Of a DNA stretch of 64,000 nucleotides, positions 1 to 11,460 are shown in pieces. The translations under genes and the position numbers were made by a program. Numbering within the stretch: the first letter of the stretch is position 1; every line of letters starts with the position of its first letter. The DNA comes from Malania oleifera (Eukaryota; Streptophyta; Magnoliopsida; Santalales; Ximeniaceae): the NCBI RefSeq assembly GCF_029873635.1, contig NC_080421.1, positions 2,356,001 to 2,420,000 of the forward strand. Direction: 5' to 3'. The notes beneath the pieces are model-generated. The model saw only the letters and a program-made list of their open reading frames with translations, was not told the origin of the DNA and ran no database searches.

Positions 1-495
1 TAATAATGCACTTGGAATCATTGATTTTGAAATTTAAATTTAGCTTTTTAACTCAATAAATTTTATAATGCAATTTACTAAATTTGCATAATTATAAACT
101 TAAGATTAAAATTTATATTCTTTTAGCGGTACGTTTATATATCTTCATATGAAATAAATTATTAATTTTTTTAAAGAGGGTAAAATTATTGAGTTAATGA
201 ATGCACCATTCGAAATAAAAAGAGAACGTGAGAGAGAAATTAGGATTTAGATTAGTACTAACTTATAAAAGATTGTACAATTTTTTTTTTAAATGAAAAT
301 GTTAGTTTTTTAATGAAAAAATAAAATGAATAACTTTAAACGAGTCAAAGTATGAGTTTTGTAATATTTGATTACTCATGAATGTTTTTAATAAGGTACA
401 ACAATACACAAATTTCTTATGTTATTTAACAAAAAAGTACAAACTTTATCTGAGTTTGTGAACATTTTCGCCCAATTTGGGACTTGGAAAATCTT
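1..495. other. AT-rich intergenic DNA, no gene seen
   Basis: No reading frame with a recognisable product, no RNA gene and no clear repeat boundary is visible here. The sequence is AT-rich and contains only short homopolymer runs. Confidence 0.6.
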
Positions 496-1015
496 AGGGT
501 GTGTTTGGATCAAGGTTTTCACTTGAGAAAAGGGGAAAAAAAAAAAAAAGGAGGAGGAGGAAACTCATTTTCTATTTTATTTTTCTTCTAAAAATAATAA
601 AAAAATATTTTAATTTGATTAAAAATATGAAAAATTCAAATATTAATTATGTATAGAATCAAAATATTGTTTATAGATTTGGTGTATTTTTTATTTTCTT
701 TTTCATTTTTCTTGGTAACCAAACATAAAAATGTGAATTCCTTAATATTTGCTTTTCCTTTCTTTAGTGTTTCCCAAATTCCAAACAGAGCCTTAGGAAA
801 AGGAAATGAAACTATGAAGAAACTTATTTTTTAATGTTTGGTTATTAAGAAAAGTAAGTAAGAAAACAAAAATTATTTCAAATCAATTAACAAAGATAAA
901 TTTTTGTTTTTAGCACTATTGGGTATAAAGGGAAAATATAGTGGAAAATGAGTTTCCTCCTTATTTTCTTTTCATTTCTTTTCTCCAATTAAAATTCTTG
1001 ATCCAAACGAACCCT
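496..1015. mobile_element. MITE (family M1), about 520 bp
   Basis: The left end reads AGGGTGTGTTTGGATCAAG and the right end, reverse-complemented, reads AGGGTTCGTTTGGATCAAG, so the termini are inverted repeats. There is no transposase. The same internal words (for example AACATAAAAATGTGAATT) recur at 12398-12661 and in part in ROPGEF1 intron 1 and beside the F-box gene, which marks a dispersed family. The target duplication is unclear, so the superfamily is not assigned. Confidence 0.7.
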
Positions 1016-1168
1016 TTATGAACCTTTTTGAACATTTGATCTTTGGGTATAAAGGGAAAATATAGTGGAAAATGAGTTTCCTCCTTATTTTCTTTTCATT
1101 TCTTTTCTCCAATTAAAATTCTTGATCCAAACGAACCCTTTATGAACCTTTTTGAACATTTGATCTTT
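921..1168. repeat. 124-bp tandem duplication
   Basis: Two adjacent copies (921-1044 and 1045-1168) both begin GGGTATAAAGGGAAAATATA and appear identical by eye. The first copy spans the right end of the M1 MITE plus about 30 bp of flank, so the duplication occurred after the MITE inserted. The lack of differences suggests it is recent, or an assembly artefact. Confidence 0.9.
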
Positions 1169-1606
1169 GAGAATTATACGGTCATATCACTCCACTAATT
1201 TACTAAATTTTATGGATGAAGGATAAATGCCTAGAAAATTAAATGTTTCGAGCGGTTAATGGAATTTTAAAATCTCTGGCAAGGTTTATGTTTTTTTTTA
1301 TACAAAACTTCTGAAGAAAATTACGATAATTTTGAAATCTCGAGATAGGTTAACGTCTTTTTATGAAACCTTAAAATATTTTTCTTTTTACATTTTAAAA
1401 GACATCTAATAATTTAATACATAATAAAAAAAAGTCCAACTCACCCAACCAAGTTTAGCATTTATAAGATCATCCCGATTTGAGTAAGTTTCCAAACCAA
1501 AACTTCTAGATCAAGTTGAGGTCAACTATTCCACTAAAAGAATTGAGATATTATTTCAATTAGTTTGGGTGGGTTAGAAAATTAGAGCGATCATGTTATT
1601 CAATAT
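1169..1606. other. Intergenic DNA, no gene seen
   Basis: AT-rich sequence without a supported gene, RNA or bounded repeat. Confidence 0.5.
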
Positions 1607-2270
1607 TAGGACTGCAAATGATTTGAGTCAAACCAAATTTTATCGAACTTAAGCTTTTCTATTAAAATTCTAGACAAACTTGAGTTGAGTTTAGACCAAG
1701 CTTGTTTAAGCTTGTTAGTTTGTGCAAATGAACAAACTAATGAGCAATTAGAAAGTCGAACCATCGAGATGCACACAAAATATATTTGGCTTCTCTATAA
1801 TATCTCATTGTGAGAGGCAATGGATTCTTAGGATTTTGTTAGGCAAAAAGTAAAAATGCAACCTTAAGTTTTTTGGTCCCTTTTAACAAATCTATTAGCG
1901 CCTCAGGCATTAGCCATACCAATAAAATGCATATAATAGGGTTAGAGTCAAACAATCCCTCTCCCTCGTAATATCTAATTTTAAACCCACTACAATATAT
2001 TGAACATAGTTTAACATTATAAATAAGTCAATAAAAGAGTATAATTCAAACCCATTAAATAAGGCCAACCAAGCCTTTAGCTAAATTGCTCACAAGCCGA
2101 AATGAGTCAAGCATATTCATGTTTAAATTGGACTCATTTGTTGAACGAGCTTTAAAATTGGTCTTATAAATTGCTCATTTACATAATAAAATGAGTCTAA
2201 ACAAACTTTTTACTGAATCAAGCTACCTTTCAGACTTGCTCATGAGCAACTTAATTCGTTTGTAGCCCTA
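1607..2270. mobile_element. Non-autonomous hAT-like element
   Basis: The left end TAGGACTGCAAATGA and the reverse complement of the right end, TAGGGCTACAAACGA, form imperfect terminal inverted repeats of a type common in plant hAT elements. The inside is built of degenerate GAGCTT/AAGCTT-rich repeats in both orientations, as in many non-autonomous hATs. No transposase is encoded and no clean 8-bp target duplication could be matched, so the call is tentative. Confidence 0.5.
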
Positions 2271-2817
2271 GTTACTATCTCACACAAATATGAAAGAACC
2301 CTAATCATTGTGTGAAACTTAAAAAAATATTAAGAAAAAGAGAGAGAAAAAACATGAAAACACTATTTTTTTTTCAGTTAGATTATAAAATAAAAAAAGT
2401 GAGAAAAGATAAAATATACACATAATCAATGAAAACAAATTTAATACAATGGATTATTAACATTTGACTTTTTGAAATATTTTATTTTATTTTGAACAAA
2501 TTTTTATCTTCAACCATATTTAGTATAAATTATAGAGAGAAACTCTAACGTAAAAAAATATATTTTTTTATTATTTTCTTTAATTTTCTTTGTTAAAATG
2601 TTTAAATAAAATTGAACATAAAATATTATATCCCTTTTCTTAAAGCACCTCCATAGTCTATACAATGTCTTTCATTCACAAAGATCGAGCTTATAATGCC
2701 ACATTGCCACCCAACCACCCTAAATACATACATATTTTTTTTGTTCTGTAAAAGATTTTTTTGAACTCAAAAGTCAAAAACTAATAAATGTGAAGTAATG
2801 CATAACTAGATTCTTTG
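2271..2817. other. Intergenic DNA, no gene seen
   Basis: AT-rich stretch ending at the TTACC target duplication of the next element. No gene or RNA is supported. Confidence 0.5.
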
Positions 2818-3600
2818 TTACCTGTCATGACGTCCGTGGGAGCGAGGGTGCCCCAAGGTGGGCGAATGAAAAATGATTTAAAGATTTTTAAGAAAAATGG
2901 AGTGATGAAATAGTCACTAACTTTTTGGAGTGTGGTTAGAACATGTGATTACCACCCAATTAAAGGTAGAATCGGTCTGTGTTACCATGATTGGGATTGG
3001 GATTTCAGTTATGTGAGGGGAAGGTACTAGCACCCCCTACACACCCGTTCTATGAACAGTACCTAATTAATTGAAGATTATCCCAAAATAAACTTAATAG
3101 CCTTTTATTTTACTCTCTTAATAATATACAAAACACCAATAAATCACACAAGTATTCATAATTTTTACATAGTATACTTATAATAATATATCCCTCAGAA
3201 CTAAGGCACGTGAAGTTTAAAAAGCTTATGCCCCTTTTTTGAAATCATAGGAATTAAAAATCAAGAAAATATTTTACAAAATAACTCTCAGATTTATCTC
3301 AAAAATTTATAGAATTTTTCTAGATATTAAATAATATTTTCCAAATTTTATGGGAGGTTATTGGAATCATTCGAGATGAAAAGTGTGAAAAAACAATTTT
3401 CTAACTTCAAAAAATATTTTTCTGATTTTTCTTTGATTTTTTGTAATTTTTCCATATTTTTACCGAATTTTAGTCAAATAAATAATATAATACAAAGATA
3501 AATAAAGAAAATAATTAGAACCGGTTCAAAACCTGTAAGAACCCGAACCGTGATATATGGGTTTATTTTCTAAAAGAGGGGTAAAAGTGGAAAATGTATA

Positions 3601-3795
3601 GACTTCGTCGACGAGGCCATAATTTGTCGACGAAGCTAGTGAAGAACTCGTTGATGAAATTCAGAGGGTCGTCGACGAGTGAATACCGAGAGGCTCAGGA
3701 AAATGGAAATATCTGGTTCGTCAACGAGGCCACTGATTCGTCGACGAATCTTGTGAAGAATTCGTCGACGAGGATCCCAATTCGTCGACGAATCC
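3601..3795. repeat. Array of TTCGTCGACGAA-type palindromes
   Basis: Copies of the 12-bp perfect palindrome TTCGTCGACGAA or close variants occur at 3605, 3625, 3669, 3717, 3737, 3761 and 3781, just upstream of the TATA-like box at 3812. Variants such as CGTCAACGA differ by CpG-to-TpG/CpA changes. Equivalent arrays lie in six other LTRs of the window. Confidence 0.9.
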
Positions 3796-3857
3796 TCTCG
3801 GGTCAAAGGCTTATAAAATATCTTTTGGGGGTTGCTTAGGGGCTAAGTTTGGAAATC

Positions 3858-3885
3858 CTCTCTCTCTCTCTCTCTCTAAGATTTG

Positions 3886-3936
<51 letters not shown>
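3858..3936. repeat. (CT)n microsatellites
   Basis: Two CT runs, 3858-3877 and 3889-3936, sit just downstream of the TATA-like box of the L2 LTR. Plant leaders often carry CT tracts. The related LTR at 37963-39773 has a matching GA tract on the opposite strand. Confidence 0.95.
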
Positions 3937-3938
<2 letters not shown>

Positions 3939-4699
3939 GATTGCTTCGCTATTTGTCACCGGAATCGTAAATCCAAAGTTACTGCGAGAATTAGTAAAGG
4001 ATTCTCTACATTTCTAGTGGATCGGAATCTCGATTCGAGCGTTTTCAGGTTTCGGGCTAAAATCGAGGTAAGACTCGGTTTTCGTTTCTGATTTAGTATA
4101 TGTATTGTAGTACGGATTGTAAGTATGTTTTGTACTATGGTTTGTAGGTTTCGGGATCTCAGTTTGTAGTTTTGAGGACCGTAGAGTTCGTAGTTGGTTT
4201 TCGAGTTAAGGTAAGGGGATTATATTTATATCAGTCCATTTTTGAAATCAGAATCGGTAAGCCTGTAGGCTACGATCGTATGTATGTTTTAACTACTTAT
4301 TTTGGGAAATCTATCGGGTAAAATACGGGATTTTCGGGTTACAGTTTTTGGGAATATTGGGGATTTCGGGTATCATCTCTATTTTTGTTTGGAAAACTGT
4401 TGATTGTGTTTAGACTGTATTATTGAGGTGACCGTAATCCATATTTGCATGATTTGCCGTAAACCAAATAAGTGTGGTATGTATGGATGTATGTATTTGT
4501 TTCAGGTATTTGTAAAACAGTTATGTGGCGGCTAATTACTGTACGCTGAAATGTATAGGGACGTGAGTTCCAAAATGATTCTAGGTTTTGTGAATCGGCT
4601 AGTGGTGGCTAATTACCTTTCATCGAGAGTGACTGGCTCTATATCCGAGGGTGTGAAATATCACCAGTCTAATTCTGGTTGGTCACCGAAGTGGTGTGA

Positions 4700-5010
4700 G
4701 CTATATGCTACATCGTATGTTGCAATGGATTCACTGTGGGTCTAGGTCGTCGCAGCGTAGTTGGCACGTGGCAATGTAATCGGGGTGAGACTAGGTGACC
4801 TTGTGTAGTTGCGTATGCAGCAATGGATTCACTATTGGGCCTGAGTCGTAGATCTTCGTAGTTGCATATGTAGAAACGTAATTGCTGTGAGACTAGGTGA
4901 CCTTTTGTAGTTGCGTATGAAGCAATGGTTTCACCATTGGGCCTTGATCGTCGCAGTATAGTTGCGTATGTAGCAATGTAATCACTGTGAGATGAGGTGA
5001 CCTGGTCTAG
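4700..5010. repeat. About three tandem repeats of 100-103 bp in the L2 LTR
   Basis: The word GTAGTTGCGTATG recurs at 4804 and 4907, with a diverged start near 5005. Each repeat also contains GTGAGACTAGGTGACC and AGCAATGGNTTCAC-like words. Confidence 0.8.
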
Positions 5011-6779
5011 TTGCAAACTAGTGTGACGACACTGACCGTATGTATGTATGTATGTTGGGTATCGTATGAATTGGAATGGTTTTTTTCTGAAAATACTAAA
5101 ACTGTATGTATTTGTATGAAACTGTACGAATTGTTTCAAACTGTATCGTATGTATAGTGTTATGACGTGTGTAAAATAATACTGGTATGCTACACACTGA
5201 TATAAACTGTTTTCTTCCTTACTGAGAGGTGTCTCACCCCGAATGTACGTTCAATATTTTCAGGGCCTTCAGGTAGCGGTAAGTAGCATCCTAGCGTCTA
5301 GAGGCAAGGGTGTCGTAACTACTGCTAGTATCTTCTAGGTATGAGTTTTGGTATCCAAGTTGTCAGGATAGTTTTGTAGACACCTAGCGTATGTTTTGTA
5401 ATATGAGAATGTATATCCTAGCTTGTATAGTATAGACTTTGGTATGATACTGATTGTGTATAAAAGACCGTATTCTGCTGCGTATTTTGGATAGTATGGA
5501 CGTTTGTATGTATGTATGTAGGGCATCCGTTCACCCCACAGGGTCGGACCCTCTTTGTATATGGTATCATGTATGTTTTTATTAATACAAAGATAGGTTA
5601 GGTTACTAAATTCACCCCTAAGTCCCATTTCCGGGTTCGAGGCGTGACAAAATCGGTTCAGACGGTCAACTGGTTGTCAAAGAACCAGACCAAGTCAGCT
5701 GATGTGGGTCACGTGTCGGCCATTGGTTGAGGCAATGGAAGGAGACATGGATCGTTGACATAGCACGATCGCGACCGTCATTGAGAAGCACAGATCGGAC
5801 GGTTGAGGGGAGGCCGCGTAGTGCTCTAATCGCGTAGAGGACGGAGAGCTACGTGTAGGCCTTCAGGCGGGGTTTGATTGGTGTGACATGGATTACTTAC
5901 GTGGCATGATCCTACCCGTTGAGTAAAAGCATAGATTGAATGGTGGGGGAGAGACCGCGTATTAGTCTGCGTGTGTGGAGGAGAGCGAGCCAAGTGTTGC
6001 TTTCTTGTGGTCCCAAAGTCAGACATATAAAAGCCCCATTTTTTTTTCATTTTTTTTCTCATTTCATTTTCTCGTCTATCTTCAGAAGCTCTCTCTCTCT
6101 CTCTCTCTCTCCTCCCCTTCGAGAGAACCCCTCTCTCTTCCTCCTTTCTCCTTCAAGCGAACACTTCTAAAACCCTAGGGTTTCATATCCCCTTGCATCC
6201 TTACACCCTCTCTCTCACACTATGCTTCCTCTTTCTCTAAAGCTCTTCGATATGAAAACCCTAACTCAGATCTCAATGTCCTGCAACTCCCTCTTCTCCT
6301 TCCTTTTTCAAGCCATCCGAAGCCCTAAAGTCAAATGCCCTTTTTCCTTCTCTATTTCCCTAACAATCTAAAACCCTAGGGTTTCAAATCTTCATATTAT
6401 GCCCCACTGAAAACTCTCTCCTCTCTCTTCCTTTCTCGAACAATCTCAGACTCCTAAACTTCCTATCCTTTCCGTTTTCGAAATGGTTGAAGCCCCTGCT
6501 TCATTCGCCTATATAGTGGCAAACTACAGGCCCTTGAAACTGTTCCAACTACGGTGAGGTTTGGTTCGAGGCCCAGGAGGGGTCTGGTTGAGCTGCTAGA
6601 GATTCCAAAAAAAAAAAAAAAGAAGCTAAGTGTCTCTTTCCCTCCCTTACTCTACTTTTTTCTTTCTTGTGTGATTGTTTGTGTGCTTTTCATCCTTGTG
6701 TGCATGTGATCTGAGTGCTGGTTCGAGTCTTGGGGGTGATTCTAGGGTTTCAAGTGTATGGAATGGTTAGGGTTCGTGT

Positions 6780-7560
6780 TTAGAAGGTTAGGGTTTCAGG
6801 TCTGTTAGGGTTTGGGGACGAGTTAACTCATCTGAACCCGGTGAGTGGCAATGGGGTTGACTCATGTGTGATATGTGGACTTGGTTAGGCCCGAGTGGGC
6901 TTGGTAGGTCTGACACGTATTGGGGTAGAGTTTGATGGGTTTGGTTTGGGTATGGGCTTGATTTTAAAGAATGGGCTTGGGTTTTATTTAAAATGGGAGC
7001 GGTCTCGGTTTAAAAAAGGCTTAGTGGGCTCAGGTCACTTTTAAAAAATAGTTCATGGGCTGGTTTTAAAAGGGTTCGTGGGCTTTTCTAAAACAACTGG
7101 GCTTGGATTATATTTAAGTTGGGTCTGGGTCTAGTTTTAAAAACAGGTGGGCTTGGGTTACTTTTAAGTGGGCCTTAGGTGTTTTAAAAACATGTGGGCT
7201 TGGTTTCTATTTTAAAACGAGTTAGGTTTGGCCCTTTGTGGGCTTGGGTTGTTTTAAAATGTAGGTTGGGCTTGGTTTTTAAAAAGAAAATGCAGGTGGG
7301 CTTGGACTTTCAAAATGTACTTGGGCTCGGTTCATGTTTGGGTTCTAGTTCTCCGTTCAGGTTGGTTCTAGTTCTTTGGGTTCGATTCTTGGGTTCATGG
7401 TTTGGGTTATGGGGATTGGTTGTTCAGTTCAAGTTTCTGGTTCAAAGGCTGGGCTCTAGGTTCTAGTTTAGGTTCAGGTTCCAGTTTAGGTATAGGTTGC
7501 TAGCTCTCGGTTTAGGTTCAAACCCAGCTTCGGGTTCGGGTTCTTGGTTTCATAATCACA
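6780..7560. repeat. Degenerate GGGCTTGG/TTTTAAAA repeats in the long S LTR
   Basis: Dozens of imperfect copies of GTGGGCTTGG and TTTTAAAA alternate irregularly. The open frames across this stretch consist of this low-complexity wording and are not supported as genes. The tract belongs to the S LTR rather than to either nested LTR. Confidence 0.7.
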
Positions 7561-8007
7561 CTCACAGTTCAATATTTCGTGCCTAGAATAGAGAAGGAAA
7601 GCCAAAGTTACCTACAATCTTTCACTCCTCTGGTCTTCTTTTCCTGCCTTTGAGTCTGTCAGGTGTTTGTCTGGAGTAATCCTCTATTGTCCTTCTAAGT
7701 TTTGAATGTGGTTCTTGGGCTCTGAGTGATCAGCTCCAACTTTCTGGAGTCTTGCAAGATTGTTGCAGCTCTATGGATCGCTTTTGAAACTCCTCCCTTC
7801 TAGCGCTTGCCTTCTTTGCTCTCAGTATACACTTGGTTATTAGTATGTACTCCTTTTCTTTCTCTCAAAATGTGTCTCTCAATTACTCCCTTGTTCGGTC
7901 AATTGCTCAATTTTCCCCCTATTCTCGCTAATTGCTCTCCTCCTGCTCCTTTTTGTGCGAGACTCACTATAAATAGGGAGTCTAAGTGTAATGACCTGCT
8001 CCTTTTT

Positions 8008-8049
<42 letters not shown>

Positions 8050-9019
8050 ATATATAAATAAATTATCATCACATCATACATTCCAACTTAACAGGTCACA
8101 ATCCACCTGAGCCCGTGGGCACCAGGGATATAACAAAACATACAGCAGAAGCCTACGCAACAGAAAGTATAAAATCATATACATCTCATCATAATGTGCA
8201 TAACACATACCAGAGTCACTACAATTACTATATCACAATATATACATCTCAAAAATGAAATCTAGGGACAATCCCCACAAAACCTAACTATCCCTACCAA
8301 AAACTTACCCTTCCAAAGAGGGCAAACAACTGATCTAGATCAGCGGGGCTTTTCCCGCTCTCCTATGAGGGGCTCCTAAAAAATGTATAAGATTTAGGGG
8401 TGAGACACCTCTCAGTAAGGGAAATAAACTAATACTAGTGTGTGGCAACATAAGTATTCTGTGTTCTACATATACCATACATAACATATTCAATACTGTT
8501 TATCAAATTTGTGAAAACATATGCATATCAAAACATGGCAGAACATACTGCATTTTCATAAACATTTCTCATCTCATATCATAATAATAATAACATAAAA
8601 ACAATCCTGGTAGGTTAGCTGGCTGTTGTCATGTATTACCCCCACATGACTGGGTTGTGTGGCCCGAAGGCGGGACCTGACAATGGTTGGCCGACCACTG
8701 CCAAGTCAAACAGTAGTCTGTAGGTCCGATGGGTCTACCCAGACTGGTCCGTACACCAGGGGCGATAACAGCACACTTCTTGAAAATAACCACATCGACC
8801 ATCCAATCTCACACCACTCCGTACAGCGGCTTTAACACAGATATCATGATCACGAGGATCATGGACACATAGCAACGGTACCGTGCAAGTGCTAGCCTAA
8901 ACCAAGCCAACCAGGTTCTGATATCATATACATATACTAAAACCGTGATACATAAATATCTCATATCATTTATTTTCACATCAATCATATCATTTCACAT
9001 ATATACGTGTATCATGAAA

Positions 9020-9215
9020 ATCATCGGCCCGTACGCCGGTATTACACATTTTAACATAGCACGGCCCGTACGCCAACAAATCACATAGCACAGCCCGTAC
9101 GCTGGCAAATCACATAGCACGGCCCGTACGCCGGCAAATCTCATCCACATAGCACGGCCCATACGCCGGCAAATCACATATACATATTAAAATATCTCGG
9201 CCCGTACACCGGTTT
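9020..9215. repeat. About 30-bp minisatellite (CGGCCCGTACGCCGG)
   Basis: About six copies of a unit built on CACGGCCCGTACGCCGGCAA, each separated by CATAGCA-like words, occur inside the L3 LTR. The open frame over this stretch is a product of the repeat. Spacing is irregular and the unit itself diverges, so it is not a CRISPR array. Confidence 0.85.
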
Positions 9216-10053
9216 TCCGTCATAGAAATCATATCGTCCCCATTAAAAAAAAAACAGTATTTCACAACATTTTTATACTCATGCCACACTAAACAAATTT
9301 TCTACGTATTCAACATATCATCATTTAAACAGTATTTTTCAAATATAAATCATATATATAAATATATTTATTTTTCCTGAAACCAGATGCTACATATATA
9401 TACATGCATTTTCTCAAAACAAAACTAGCTTAGTTTATCCCCTTACCTGATTTCTGAAAAGCCCCTAAAAAAAAAAAATCTTCCCCGTACCCACAAGGTT
9501 CTCAACTCAACACCCTGAAAATGAAAACTTGCAGAATTAAAGTTTAGTATTTTCGTACGTACAACATTTTCTATAACTACCACTAAGTCAAATTCGACTT
9601 AAAAAAGTCTTACCTCAACTTAAGGATGATTCCCTACGTTCCCAATTAACACCCTGAACTGAAAATTTCCAGTATTAAAGTTCAGTATTTTTACGCGTAT
9701 ATCACTTTCTTCAACTGTCAAAAATCCAAATATTGAATATAAAGTCTTACCTTGAATTTGGGATGAAATCCAATTTCGTTTTCCTGACGATCCGTTCCGG
9801 CAGACTTGTAGAGAATTTCGCCAGGAGCGTCGTGGTGGTTTCGGTTTGTCGATCCGGTGTAAAACTAGCCCGAAATCGAAGAGAGAGAGAGTTGTAGGAG
9901 AGAGAGAGAGAAGAGAGAGCACGCCCACCAAATCCAAAATTTGATTTCTAAAGCTTCTTAAAGAAGCTTGTGCTAATTTAATAATATATATATATAATAA
10001 ACCTTAAGTAAAGTAAAGTAAAGTAAAGCTTATTTAAGAAGCTTTCATACCTT

Positions 10054-10060
<7 letters not shown>

Positions 10061-10122
<62 letters not shown>

Positions 10123-10176
10123 CCTTATCATACTGTTCATTTTACTTATTAATTTAATTAATTTATTTTATTATTA

Positions 10177-10228
<52 letters not shown>

Positions 10229-10232
10229 TATA
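10061..10232. repeat. Compound microsatellite (CA)n-(TA)n-(ATT)n-(TA)n
   Basis: CA, TA and ATT runs follow each other near the 5' (U3) end of the minus-strand L3 LTR. A separate (TA)n run sits near its other end at about 8011-8048. Confidence 0.95.
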
Positions 10233-11323
10233 TTTTTTTTCCGGTTACTACACTAAGGATGGTCCAATTGGCGCTCAAATGCTTTCCTTCCCTCCTTTCC
10301 AACAAAAATCAGTTCCTTTATTCTCGCCATTCGGTTAGTTCTTCGACTAATGGAGATTCAGGCAACGAGTGGAGGGAATATCAGTTTGCAATTTCTCTCT
10401 CATGCGCACATGTTTATTTTGCATTTTCATTTTAACAGCTCTGATTTTTCTTATTTTTCTTTCAGGTGAACAGGGGACCTTCAAGATGCTATAGAATATG
10501 CTGCACGTGAGCTCAACTGAGGATTTGGATTTGATTTTTATTTCCCCGTATTTTCTTTGTATTTCCTATATTTTATTCATATTATTTCAATGTATTTCCT
10601 ATGTTGTATTTCGGTATTCCTTGTACTATATTTATCTGCAGCTCCCTGTATTTCCCGATCCTATACTATATCCTAGTGGGCACATGTCCCTTAATAAAAA
10701 TATTTATTTTTGACATGCATGAGACTCTATTTAAAACTTGGAGCAAAATGGTAATAGCATAACAGGCCTGAAAACTAAGTATTCACCTAATAACAAAAGT
10801 TCAAAATTTAATTAAAAAGACTTCACAAAGACCTCCTAACATCAATTGAATTCCAAGGACATGGTTTGAAATGACTGGCTTCTCAACTTAGGACCATTAC
10901 TTGTGTATGAGAACAAATAAGAATTAAGAATTTAAGGAGCTTCATTTAATCAAACAATTTTGCTAGGTAGCGATTTTAAAAACTCCTAACCTCACTTAAA
11001 TGATATAATTGAAAAACCTGGTTAGGGACACTTATGAGCATGGCTAAGTGAATTAGTTGTAACCCCATCAGCTTAGGAACTTAGGGATGGCCAATTAATG
11101 AACAACCTTGGTTTTCAAAATTTGGGTGAATTAGATCCATGACTCTTGTCTCACAATTGAAATGGCCTGGTAAAGATTAGGGTGTCAACATTACCTATTT
11201 TAGATTTACCAAATTAATACCTTTTGGATACATAATGAATTTTGAAGTACTATTTCTGTATCTCCCTAACCAAATCCACCCACATTAGGATTGAGTAGAA
11301 AAATTCTCGAACATTTGGCAATC

Positions 11324-11460
11324 TCAGGCGAGTTGCAGCCGATTATCTGAACTGAGAACGGGTTTTTTGGAGTTGCCTCATCCTTGCGAGATCACGACAT
11401 TGTTTTGTAAGGTTTTTGCTCATTGTTGAAAATTCCCCACTACTGCCTCCGTAGGGGTCA
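11324..11460 (-). pseudogene. Nuclear plastid DNA: rearranged, decayed 16S rRNA fragment
   Basis: The minus strand matches two separate parts of chloroplast 16S rRNA as I remember it. The block near 11324-11397 corresponds to the late region, and on the plus strand reads GGCGAGTTGCAGCC and then GAACTGAGAACGGGTTTT. The block near 11393-11460 corresponds to the early conserved region, with AAAATTCCCCACTACTGCC on the plus strand. The roughly 900 intervening bases of the real gene are absent, and the two parts meet at a short CGACATTG-like overlap. Nearly all differences from the plastid gene are C-to-T or G-to-A, as expected for methylated, non-functional nuclear copies. Confidence 0.85.

Larger units (their letters stand above)
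3534..5649 (+). mobile_element. Solo LTR, family L2, nested in the long LTR
   Basis: It starts TGTAAGAACCCGAAC and ends GGCGTGACA. The flanks are AAACC (3529-3533) and AAATC (5650-5654), a five-base target duplication with one difference. The LTR of gypsy element A at 37963-39773 (opposite strand) has the same start and end, which identifies the family. Parts in order are a palindrome array, a TATA-like TATAAAATA (3812-3820), CT microsatellites, splice-like sites, and three roughly 100-bp tandem repeats. There is no internal region, so it is a solo LTR. Confidence 0.85.
7987..10252 (-). mobile_element. Solo LTR, family L3, nested in the long LTR
   Basis: The plus strand runs from TGTAATGACC to GGTTACTACA, and both sides carry the five bases CTAAG (7982-7986 and 10253-10257), a clean target duplication. 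Read on the minus strand it starts TGTAGTAACC and ends GGTCATTACA. It contains splice-like sites shared with other LTRs in the window (minus strand, near 9745 and 9450), a six-copy minisatellite, and several microsatellites. There is no internal region. Confidence 0.88.
2823..11190 (+). mobile_element. Very long solo LTR (family S), host to two nested solo LTRs
   Basis: The insert starts TGTCATGACG and ends GGTGTCAACA. It is flanked by the same five bases, TTACC, at 2818-2822 and 11191-11195. No coding or primer-binding region lies inside, so it behaves as a solo LTR. Removing the two nested LTRs (3534-5649, 7987-10252) and their target copies leaves about 4 kb, a length known from Ogre/Tat-type Ty3/gypsy elements. 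The early part shares wording with 50370-50640 (a block reading roughly 'GTCACTAAC ... TAGCACCCC ... TATGAACAGT'). The exact lineage is inferred only from length. Confidence 0.75.

Noticed and set aside
1607-2270. Assigning the hAT-like element at full confidence
   Set aside because: No matching 8-bp target duplication was found and the inverted ends match only in part, so it is kept as tentative.
7194-7466. Open frame rich in GLG/WVW words
   Set aside because: It is produced by the GGGCTTGG low-complexity repeats of the long LTR.
8995-9177. Open frame on the minus strand with repeated RRMGRAM-like wording
   Set aside because: It is a translation of the L3 LTR minisatellite and shows no domain.
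9020-9215. Regular repeats resembling a CRISPR array
   Set aside because: This is plant nuclear DNA, the spacers are part of the repeated unit, and the repeats lie inside an LTR.
11324-11460. A bacterial contaminant or functional rRNA
   Set aside because: Two distant parts of 16S are fused in 137 bp with heavy C-to-T decay, embedded in plant intergenic DNA.
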